This document shows, piece by piece, positions 54,768-64,000 of a DNA stretch of 64,000 nt (within the stretch, counting starts at the first letter, position 1; every line of letters begins with the position of its first letter). A program made the position numbers and the translations under genes. The notes beneath the pieces are model-generated. The model did not search any database. It was not told the DNA's origin and was given only the letters and a program-made list of their open reading frames with translations. Source of the DNA: Inia geoffrensis (Eukaryota; Chordata; Mammalia; Artiodactyla; Iniidae); the NCBI GenBank assembly GCA_036417435.1, contig CM070901.1, positions 8,654,001 through 8,718,000 of the forward strand. The letters are read 5' to 3'.

Positions 54768-57700
54768 ATGGGAATAGGAACATACACATCGGTAATTACC
54801 TTAAATGTAAATGGACAAAATGCTCCAAAAGACACAGATTGGCTGAATGGATACAAAAACAAGACTCATGTATATGCTGTCTACAAGAGACCCACTTCAG
54901 ACCTAGAGACACATACAGACTGAAGTAAAGGGATGGAAAAAGATATTCCACGCAAATGGAAACCAAAAGAAAGCTGGAGTAGCAATTCTCATATCAGACA
55001 AAATAGACTTTAAAATAAAGACTATTACAAGAGACAAAGAAGGACACTACATAATGCTCAAGGGATCGATCCAAGAAGAAGATATAACAATTGTAAATAT
55101 TTATGCACCCAACATAGGAGCACCTCAATACATAAGGCAAATACTAACAGCCATAAAAGGAGAAATTGACAGTAACACAATCATAGTAGGGGACTTTAAC
55201 ACCCCACTTTCACCAATGGACAGATCATCCAAAATGAAATTAAATAAGGAAACACAAGCTTTAAATGATACATTAAACAAGATGGACTTAATTGATATTT
55301 ATAGGACATTCCATCCAAAAACAACAGAATACACATTTTTCTCTAGTGCTCATGGAATATTCTCCAGGATAGATCATATCTTGGGTCACAAATCAAGCCT
55401 TGGTAAATTTAAGAAAATGGAAATTGTATCAAGTATCTTTTCCGACAACAACGCTATGAGACTAGATATCAATTACAGGAAAAGATCTGTAAAAAATACA
55501 AACACATGGAGGCTAAACAATACACTACTTAATAACGAAGTGATCACTGAAGAAATCAAAGAGGAAATCAAAAAATACCTAGAAACAAATCAGAATGGAG
55601 ACACGATGACCCAAAACCTATGGGATGCAGCAAAAGCAGTTCTAAGAGGGAAGTTTATAGCAATACAATCCTACCTTAAGAAACAGGAAACATCTCGAAT
55701 ATACAACCTAACCTTGCACCTAAAGCAATTAGAGAAAGAAGAACAAAAAACCCCCAAAGTTAGCGGAAGGAAAGAAATCGTAAAAATCAGATCAGAAATA
55801 AATACGAAAGAAATAAGGGAAACAATAGCGAAGATCAATAAAAGTAAAAGCTGGTTCTTTGAGAAGATAAACAAAATTGATAAACCATTAGCCAGACTCA
55901 TCAAGAAAAAAAAGGGAGAAGACCCAAATCAATAGAATTAGAAATGAAAAAGGAGAAGTTACAACTGACACTACAGAAATACAAAGGATCATAAGAGATT
56001 ACTACAAGCAACTCTATGCCAATAAAATGGACAACCTGGAAGAAATGGACAAATTCTTAGAAATGCACAACCTGCTGAGACTGAATCAGGAAGAAATGGA
56101 AAATATGAACAGACCAATCACAAGCACTGAAATTGAAACTGTGATTAAAAATCTTCCAACAAACAAAGGCCCAGGACCAGTTGGCTTCACAGGCGAATTC
56201 TATCAAACATTTAGAGCAGAGCTAACACCTATCCTTCTCAAACTCTTCCAAAATATAGCAGAGGGAGGAACACTCCCAAACTCATTCTACGAGGCCACCA
56301 TCACCCTGATACCAAAACCAGACAAGGATGTCACAAAGAAAGAAAACTACAGGCCAATATCACTGATGAACATAGATGCAAAAATCCTCAACAAAGTACT
56401 AGCAAACAGAATCCAACAGCACATTAAATGGATCATACACCATGATCAAGTGGGGTTGCAAGGAATGAAAGGAATGCAAGGATTCTTCAATATACGCAAA
56501 TCAATCAACGTGATACACCATATTAACAAACTGAAGGAGACAAACCATATGATCGTCTCAATAGATGCAGAGAAAGCTTTTGACAAAATTCAACACCCAT
56601 TTATGATAAAAACCCTGCAGAACGTAGGCACAGAGGGAAGTTTCCTCAACATAATAAAGGCCATATATGACAAACCCACAGCCAACATCGTCCTCAATGA
56701 TGAAAAACTGAAAGCATTTCCACTAGGATCAGGAACAAGACAAGGTTGCCCACTCTCACCACTCTTGTTCAACATAGTTTTGGAAGTTTTAGCCACAGCA
56801 ATCACAGAAGAAAAGGAAAATGAAAGGAATCCAAATCGGAAAAGAAGAAGTAAAGCTGTCACTGTTTGCAGATGACATAATACTATACATAGAGAATCCT
56901 AACGATGCTACCAGAAAACTACTAGAGCTAATCAATGAATTTGGTAAAATAGCAGGATACAAAATTAATGCACAGAAATCTCTGGCATTCCTATACACTA
57001 ATGATGAAAAATCTGAAAGTGAAATCAAGAAAACACTCCCATTTACCACTGCAACAAAAAGAATAAAATACCTAGGAGTAAACCTACCTAAGGATACAAA
57101 AGACCTGTATGCAGAAAATTATGACACTGATGAAAGAAATTAAAGATGATACAAATAGATGGACAGATATACCATGTTCTTGGACTGGAAGAAGCAACAT
57201 TGTGAAATGACTCTACTACCCAAAGCAAGCTACAGATTCAATCCAATCCCTATCAAACTACCACTGGCATTTTTCACAGAACTAGAACAAAAAATTTCAC
57301 AATTTGTATGGAAACACAAAAGACCCCGAAGAGCCAAAGCAATCTTGATAACGAAAAACGGAGATGGAGGAATCAGGCTCCCTGACTTCAGACTATACTA
57401 CAAAGCTACAGTAATCAAAACAGTATGGTACTGTCACAAGAACAGAAAAATAGATCAATGGAACAGGATAGAAAGCCCAGAGATAAACCCATGCACCTAT
57501 GGTCACCTTATCTTTGATAAAGGAGTCAGGAATGTACAGTGAAGAAAGGACAGCCTCTTCAATAAGTGGTGCTGGGAAAACTGGACAGGTACATGTAAAA
57601 GTATGAGCTTAGATCACTCCCTAACACCATACACAAAAATAAGCTCAAAATGGATTAAAGACCTAAATGTAAGCCAGAAACTATCAAACTCTTAGAGGAA

Positions 57701-58585
57701 AACATAGGCAGAACACTCTGTGACATAAATCACAGCAAAATCCTTTTTGACCCACCTCCTAGAGAAATGGAAATAAAAACAAAAATAAACAGATGGGACC
57801 TAATGAAGCTTCAAAGCTTTTGCGCAGCAAAGAAAACGATAAAGAAGACCAAAAGACAGCCCTCAGAATGGGAGAAAATATTTGCAAATGAAGCAACTGA
57901 CAAAGGATTAATCGCCAAATTTTATAAGCAGCTCATGGAGCCCAATAAGAAAAAAACAAACAACCCAATCCAAAAATGGACAGAAGACCTAAACAGACAT
58001 TTCTGCAAAGAAGATATACAGACTGCCAACAAACACATGAAAGAATGCTCAACATCATTAATCATTGGAGAAAAGCAAATCAAAACTGCAATGAGATATC
58101 ATCTCACACCAGTCAGAATGGCCATCATTAAAAAATCTAGAAACAATAAATGTTGGAGAGGGTGTGGAGAAAAGGGAACACTCTTCCACTGGTGGTCGGA
58201 ATGTGAATTGGTACAGCCACTATGGAGAACAGTATGGAGGTTCCTTAAAAAACTACAAATAGAACTACCATATGACCCTGCAGTCCCACTACTGGGCATA
58301 TACCCTGAGAAAACCATAATTCAAAAAGAGTCATGTACCAAAATGTTCATTGCAGTTCTACTTACAATAGCCAGGACATGGAAGCAACCTAAGTGTCCAT
58401 CGACAGATGAATGGGTAAAGAAGATGTGGCACATATATACAATGGAATATTACTCAGCCATAAAAAGAAACGAAATTGAGCTATTTGTAATGAGGTGGAT
58501 GGACCTAGAGTCTGTCATACAGAGTGAAGTAAGTCAGAAAGAGAAAGACAACTACCATATGCTAACACATATATATGCAATTTAA
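54768..58585 (+). pseudogene. L1 ORF2 (endonuclease/reverse transcriptase) pseudogene
   Basis: ATG 54768 starts the endonuclease, with LNVNG visible. Small deletions at about 54820-54830 and 54925 shift the frame. A 293-codon frame at 55054-55935 holds the GDFN and RIDHILG blocks, but the SDHN-type motif reads SDNN, losing the active-site histidine. Frame breaks occur near 55905. RT codons run at 56027-56875, with SIDAEKAFD near 56557-56585 and [14 protein letters not shown] near 56731-56775. A shift near 56815 moves FADD (56865-56876) into the next frame. Further breaks lie at 57118, 57540 (stop) and near 57680. The last 272 codons (57767-58585) are open and keep CWRGCGEKG...HWWSEC. Confidence 0.93.
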
Positions 58586-59076
58586 GAAAAAAAAATGTCA
58601 TGAAGAACCTCGGGGTAAGACAGGAATAAAGACACAGACCTACTAGGGAATGGACTTGAGGATATAGGGAGGGGGAAGGGTAAGCTGTGACAAAGCGAGA
58701 GAGAGGCATGGACATATATACACTACCAAACATAAGGTAGATAGCTAGTGGGAAGCAGCCGCATAGCCCAGGGAGATCAGCTCGGTGCTTTGTGACCGCC
58801 TGGAGGGGTGGGATAGGGAGGGTGGTAGGGAGCAAGACGCAAGAGGGAAGAGATATGGGAACATATGTATATGTATAACTGATTCACTTTGTTATAAAGC
58901 AGAAAGTAACACACCACTGTAAAGCAATTATACTCCCATAAAAATGTAAAAATAAATAAATAAATAAATAAGAAGACAAGAGCCTGTACTATTGCTAGAA
59001 CTTGGTAGGCCAAGGCTGTTCATCTTCTCTTCAGGAATTATTCCTGGAGTCATGAGTAACTTAAACTAAAACTGTC

Positions 59077-59190
59077 GGGAATTCTCTGGTGTTCCATTGG
59101 TTAGGACTCCATGATTCCACTGCAGGTGCACAGGTTCCATCCCTGGTCAGGGAACTATGATCCCTCTGCTATGCAGTGAGGCCAAAAGTA
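59077..59190 (+). mobile_element. Short CHRS-like SINE, diverged
   Basis: 'gggaattctctggtgttcca' and 'ggttccatccctggtcaggg' mark the head and B-box region, ending in a weak A-rich tail. No target duplication is visible, so it is probably an old copy. Confidence 0.8.
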
Positions 59191-60063
59191 AAATATTTCT
59201 GCAATAAAATTCACCCACAGGATCTTGGAGAGCTATTTATTTTATCTGAATCCTACATTCTCTACAAACATCTTTAACTTCTCTGGAGAATCATTTCTCT
59301 TCATTCTCTGAAATGTTCTTTTCTGTTTTTGTCCTTTAAGGTGGAAGCCTCTCTTCAAAGTCATATAAGCAGTCACATCTGTTACATTGTATTTACAAGT
59401 ATTTCAATGAGAGGAGCAGGAAAACACTAAGATTATTCCCTCACTGAAGAAGAATTTATAATTTCTGTAATTTGGGAACTACTGGAAATGCTGAATACAG
59501 TAATATATATTTTTTTATTTTTGCAGAAGAAAGCAGAGGTAGAAATTATGTTCTGTAGAAACATAGATGGTGTTCAGAGTAAAATGGTTCCATTTATGAA
59601 GAAAAAAACATGCACAATACAATCAATTATGAATGGCAGGAGAAAAAGTGATGCTATGATTGGGTAACAAATCTCTAGCCAGCTAATCTTTAAGGCAAGT
59701 GGTAAGATAATGCCTTTTTAAGCTTCCCTATTAGAAGACTCAGTAATCTACAAGAGGCTAACTTTTGTTTTTCTTATAGTACTGCTATTTTAAAAAATCA
59801 ACACATGAACTTATCAGTATTAAACTTTTCAACAGTGTACAACTTTTAAAAATAGAAAAATTTAAAACACATTTTAGCATTAGTAGAGCACCTTAAATGT
59901 AGTAGGCATTCAATTAACATTTAGAGCTAATGATTATAGCATTTATCTTACTTTTTTAAAGTTTTTAAAAAATATTATAATACACATCAGTGTATATGTT
60001 ATATCATATCAATATACATTTTGTACCAGAAAAAGTAAATGAAAAAACATTCATACATTCTAC
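59191..60063. other. No gene or recognised repeat
   Basis: AT-rich non-coding sequence. A possible L2-like phrase 'gtagtaggcattcaattaac' occurs near 59900 but is too short to call. Confidence 0.4.
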
Positions 60064-60445
60064 AAGAATGCATCTATGGGGCTTCCCTGGTGCTCAGGGG
60101 TTAAGAATCCACCTGCCAATACAGAGGACACGGGTTCGAGCCCTGGTCCGGGAAGATCCCACACACCAAGGAGGAACTAAGCCCGTGCGTCGCAACTACT
60201 GAGCCTGCACTCTAGAGCCTGAGAGCCACAACTACTGAGCCCGTGTGCCACAACTACCGAAGCCCACACGCCTAGAGCCCGTGCTCCACAACAAGAGAAG
60301 CCACCGCAATGAGAAGCCCGCGCACCGCAACAAAGAATAGCCCCTGCTTGCCGAAACTAGAGCCCGTGCGCAGCAACGAAGACCCAACGCAGCCAAAAAA
60401 GAAAATAAATAAATAAATATATTAAGAAAAAAGAATGCATCTATG
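60064..60445 (+). mobile_element. CHR-1-like SINE with perfect 15-bp target duplication
   Basis: Long-form SINE, body about 60079-60430, with extra tandem 'ccacaactactgagcc' units in its middle and an AAATAAATAAATA tail. Flanks 60064-60078 and 60431-60445 are identical over 15 bases. Confidence 0.95.
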
Positions 60446-61419
60446 TATTGATAGGAGGACAGAAACAAATAACCTCAGACTTAAAAAAAAAATTCTGGGA
60501 ATTTAAAAATAATTTCCTTTTGCAAAATAAAATAACCAACACTCTAGGCATGCTGTTTTTTTCTCTTCAAAGAAGCAAATTCACAATATGTATAAACCAG
60601 TCTAGTTGAGTACAAGGTAGGCAGAGTCACTTTATACTTAACTATAATTATTTTTGACATCTTTTATCACTTAGTGGGTCTCAGTGCTGATTGAAGAGGA
60701 ATGATAGAAATTGTAGGCTTTGAGAAAGTTGAGTAATTTTAATCTAATTGCACTAAAAATACACTATAAATACATCAGTAACGTTAATCAATTAATGTGG
60801 TTTCTTGAGTTTACATGTGGATATCCATACATTAGTATGTATGTAGGTACATGTGTTAAGTAGTTCAGTGATTCAGAACAGTGTTTGGCTCATAGTAAGG
60901 ACTCAAGATTAATTGGTTATTATTATATGGACATATTGGTGTTTTATCTGTATATTATTTAACTGTACATTTATTAAATAAGTAGAGGGAAATCCAGCTC
61001 TATTAGTTATACATGGAAGTAGCTGGCTGTCAGTCAGAGCTTTTGACTCTGGTACTGCACGTGCATGTGAATGACAACAATCAAACGCTGAAAGGTCACC
61101 CATTCTTTCAGCACTGAATGTTAATTTTGACATCATCTTGCCAGGGGAAGGAAGAAAAGTGGCATAAATGATTGACGTAAAAGAAGCCAAAAGAATGACC
61201 TTTGAGAGTGATATCTATTTTATGTTAGCCGGCTGCTAACTTTACTTTCTTCCTTAGCATGAGTTCAGACTCTTTGCTGATTACATCAGTTGGACTTATT
61301 GTAAAACAAATCATTTTCCTTTTAAATGTGACTGTCTAGCAAGGGGTCATGATTTAATATGTGTTAATTACAGGGACAGAAAATATTCGCTGGCCTATTC
61401 ATTTTTATAACCAAGGTGT
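60446..61419. other. No gene or recognised repeat
   Basis: AT-rich non-coding sequence without recognised elements. Confidence 0.4.
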
Positions 61420-61830
61420 GAGGGAATGTGTTGGGCAGCTTCTGACATGACCTCAGTGAACCCGACCTTCTGGGAGTCACACAACTGTGTAAGGCGCTCC
61501 CTTCGAGTATGAGTCACTTCTATGTTTATGTTGCTAGCTTTCTCTTTCTTGCCCTCTCTTCTGCTTATTGCCGCGTGGTGAGATGCTCTGAAGCCTGGGT
61601 CCAACAGCCTGCTGAGGTCTGAGTCCTGCCAACAAGCGCATAAGTGAGCCTGGAAGTGAATCCTTTCCAAGTGGGCCTTAAGCTGACCAAAGCCTCAAGT
61701 GATGCTCAGAACCAGAGTACTCAGCTAAGCGGTGCCTATATTCCTGATCCAGAGAAACTATGAGATAATAAATGTTCTAAGCCAACATTTTGGAGTAATT
61801 TGTTACGCAGAAATAGGTAACTGAAACAAT
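61420..61830 (+). mobile_element. MLT1-like LTR, 3' portion (ERVL-MaLR)
   Basis: The end phrases 'actatgagataataaatgtt', 'tttggagtaatttgttacgc' and 'aaataggtaactgaaaca' follow the MaLR LTR 3' pattern. The upstream part is diverged and its limit is approximate. No viral gene is present. Confidence 0.55.
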
Positions 61831-64000
61831 GGATAAATTGAAGAGCTAAATATTAGCTTGATAAATTTGGGTTGTGGGTACATACAATTAGGTTAATTGA
61901 CTCCAATTATCTGAGATATTATATAAAATGTCTCTGAAGAGTTAAAAAAATTATACAATATTTTTCTAATAATTCTCCCTCTCCCAACTCCATGCCTAGC
62001 CTGAGCTTCATGATCTACTTATTTTGCACACAGTGCTAGAAATATGATGTTAGAATATTTCCTTATACATAATTACTCACTAGCAAAAAGACAAAAGTAA
62101 AATAATTTGACAAAAATGATTTGTATGTCATAGCTCTAGGCTATACCATGTCAAGGAACATGAAATATAGCATATATTTCTAATACTTTCATTACCTATG
62201 AAAGAGTTACTTCCCATGGGGTGTTCTCCTTTGAGATGATTTGCCTGGATTACACCAGTCATAGGGCATTACATCACACAAGAGAATGCTGATGGCCACT
62301 GTCAAATGCACCATGCCAGATGGAAACTGTCACAGAAAATTGTCTTTGAACTTACATGATATAAAATCTTTCACTGCTTCCCCTCACCCTAAGCAATTTG
62401 TAATTCAGAAGGCATATTGTGGGCAGGTAGAATTCTGGAGAAGTGAATAAAGTTGTATTGGTTACATGTGTATGGTTAGGAGTTTGCCGTTTTTTCTTTC
62501 TACAACTCTGGGCTCGTGTATTCAAGTGAGAAATTGTGTAAGGAAAGTAAGGCTGAAGTTTATTGAGTTAAGTCACTTTGCCAGAGAAAGGAAATGAAAT
62601 TTAGCGGTGTTTCTGGCCTCAAGTTTATTCCAGGTCTAATAATGGTTTTGTGCAGGTTGGATAGTTTTGGTTTGAAGCTATCCTGTTAACGTGTTGTGGT
62701 TTTCATCTTCTGATGAATATAGCAGATTCTAAATACTTTAGCTGTTAGCTTAAGGGCAGGTTTTGTATGGCACAGCTTCTCTTCAGCGTCTGTATTTAGG
62801 GCACACCAATTAAGCACTTCAACCAGCTGTAGGAGGCAAGGGCAGGTTACTCTGGGTTTGGCTTATTGCCTGTTCTGATAAAGAGGGTCAGTGGAGGAGG
62901 GAGTTGGATTTAAGAGAAAACAGCTAATTTCAATGATCCAAGTTAGTTTGGGTCCTATTAACAAAGGAGTCAAGTGGCAACTGGTTTTAAATTTCAGCTC
63001 ATGCTGGATCAATACAACTGGTCAAGATACAACAGTGAAAAGAAATTAATTTATGGGGGCCAGAGTTGGACCTAATAATAACTGGTTTGTATTTCTACAG
63101 CTGAATGTTATAAATATTCTTGACATTATTGCTATAAACAATGGGCTAAACACAGCCTATTAAACCACGAGTCAAATTTACTTACTTTCTTATCTGTTTA
63201 GAGAAACGTTGGTCCTGATCATCTGTTACTTGCTCAGATTACTTATAATCGGTCAGTTGTAGCAAGTTTTTCTGCATCCAGACACATGTAATCCTGACAA
63301 AGTCTGCTTTTCTCACAGAGCCTTCTGCGGGTTGCTGCTTTCAGGTACCTTCAAGAAACCATTCTTCCCAACATTACATAAAAGATGAAACACATGTTCT
63401 AAGTAATTTGCCAGTGGTGGGAAAAAATGGTCAATTATTCTGGTGTATTTAAATTTAGACTTACTACTCTATTATAAAATCACCTAGATAAGAACCTTTA
63501 TTCTTTCAAGAATAAAAAAATAAATCTCCGACATGCTTTCTTGTTTTGGTAAATTAAGGTGCACTTGAAAAATAAAGCTCTAAGAAAAAAACGTGTGTAC
63601 AGGATACTGCTTTGTCTTTCAACTTACCAGAGAGAAAGAAAAAATATGTCAGTGAGTCAGAAAGATTGTCCTGAGATATTCGCATAGTCTGTTATAGACA
63701 AAATTGGTTGGATAAGGAAAAAAAAATTTAGTAACTTCTGTGTGAAGTTGGCTATAATCTCATGGATCAATATCCCTTTATGTAAAATTTTATTAAAATG
63801 TATTGATTATTAGAAAGCATACTTATTTATTATAGAATAAAGTAGAAAATTAATTCATTTAAGAAATCTATAATTTCACCACCCAAAGGTTTACCTCTAA
63901 TCCTTTGATTATTTATTACATACCTTCCACGTAATTTTTAAGCCAAGATAGTATCAAGTGTTATACTATTTTACCCTGATTTTAACTTTTTAATTCAACA
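61831..64000. other. Long unique stretch to the window end
   Basis: About 2.2 kb of AT-rich sequence. I see no repeat, exon, RNA gene or regulatory cluster that I can support. Confidence 0.45.

Larger units (their letters stand above)
51703..58980 (+). mobile_element. Full-length L1 with target-site duplication
   Basis: The element spans about 51714-58969 (7.26 kb). It has a GC-rich 5' UTR starting gacgaggggaagatggcgga, ORF1, ORF2, a 3' UTR with the G-rich tract at 58804-58830 and an AAAT-repeat tail. An 11-base duplication 'aagaagacaag' is at 51703-51713 and 58970-58980. It is complete in structure, but both ORFs carry frameshifts and stops. Confidence 0.95.

Noticed and set aside
21248..61830. 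MLT1-type LTRs considered as parts of a provirus
   Set aside because: Both are ancient solo LTRs 40 kb apart with no gag, pol or env-like sequence near them.

Overview
This is nuclear DNA from a placental mammal, almost certainly a cetacean. The strongest evidence is a series of tRNA-derived SINEs of the CHR type (long CHR-1-like, short CHR-2-like and CHRS-like forms), which occur in whales, hippos and ruminants. They are joined by cetartiodactyl-type L1 elements and by ancient mammalian repeats (L2, MIR, MLT1, hAT). No BovB or Bov-tA ruminant repeat was seen. I found no host protein-coding exon, no tRNA, rRNA or other RNA gene, and nothing prokaryotic. The window reads as AT-rich intergenic or deep-intronic sequence shaped by retrotransposition. 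All family names are from memory of the patterns, without a library search.

Layout. 1-6 kb: three 5'-truncated L1 3' ends, a CHR-1 SINE and a SINE pair. 6-11 kb: mostly unique sequence, with L2 fragments, one of them split by a CHRS-like SINE. 11.3-13.2 kb: an old L1 inverted by twin priming, with a younger L1 fragment nested in it. 13-24 kb: unique sequence with ancient repeats, four SINEs, an MLT1 LTR split by one of them, a GC-rich island at 20.5-20.9 kb and a TG/CG tract. 24.3-24.9 kb: an L1 3' end whose junction is tandemly triplicated. 25-31 kb: mostly unique. 31.5-44.6 kb: a large nest of old minus-strand L1. Within it, a younger minus-strand L1 is interrupted by a nearly complete plus-strand L1, which itself carries a SINE and an apparent 3' transduction. 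44.6-50.4 kb: a SINE cut by an L1, further SINEs, a short L1 with a 17-bp target duplication and an AT minisatellite. 51.7-59.0 kb: a full-length L1 of about 7.26 kb with target-site duplications, a GC-rich 5' UTR with a YY1-type site, and ORF1/ORF2 with frameshifts and stops. 59-64 kb: unique sequence, two SINEs and an MLT1-like LTR.

The only protein-coding sequences I can support are the broken L1 ORF1/ORF2 copies. In L1 biology ORF1p binds the RNA and ORF2p nicks DNA and reverse-transcribes; both larger copies here have disabling lesions. The SINEs would have depended on L1 enzymes supplied in trans, as their A-rich tails and target duplications indicate. The points most worth a second look are the four-level nest with a 3' transduction, the triplicated junction at 24.3 kb, an unexplained 20-nt match at the 5' junctions of two L1 fragments 47.5 kb apart, and the GC-rich island at 20.5 kb.
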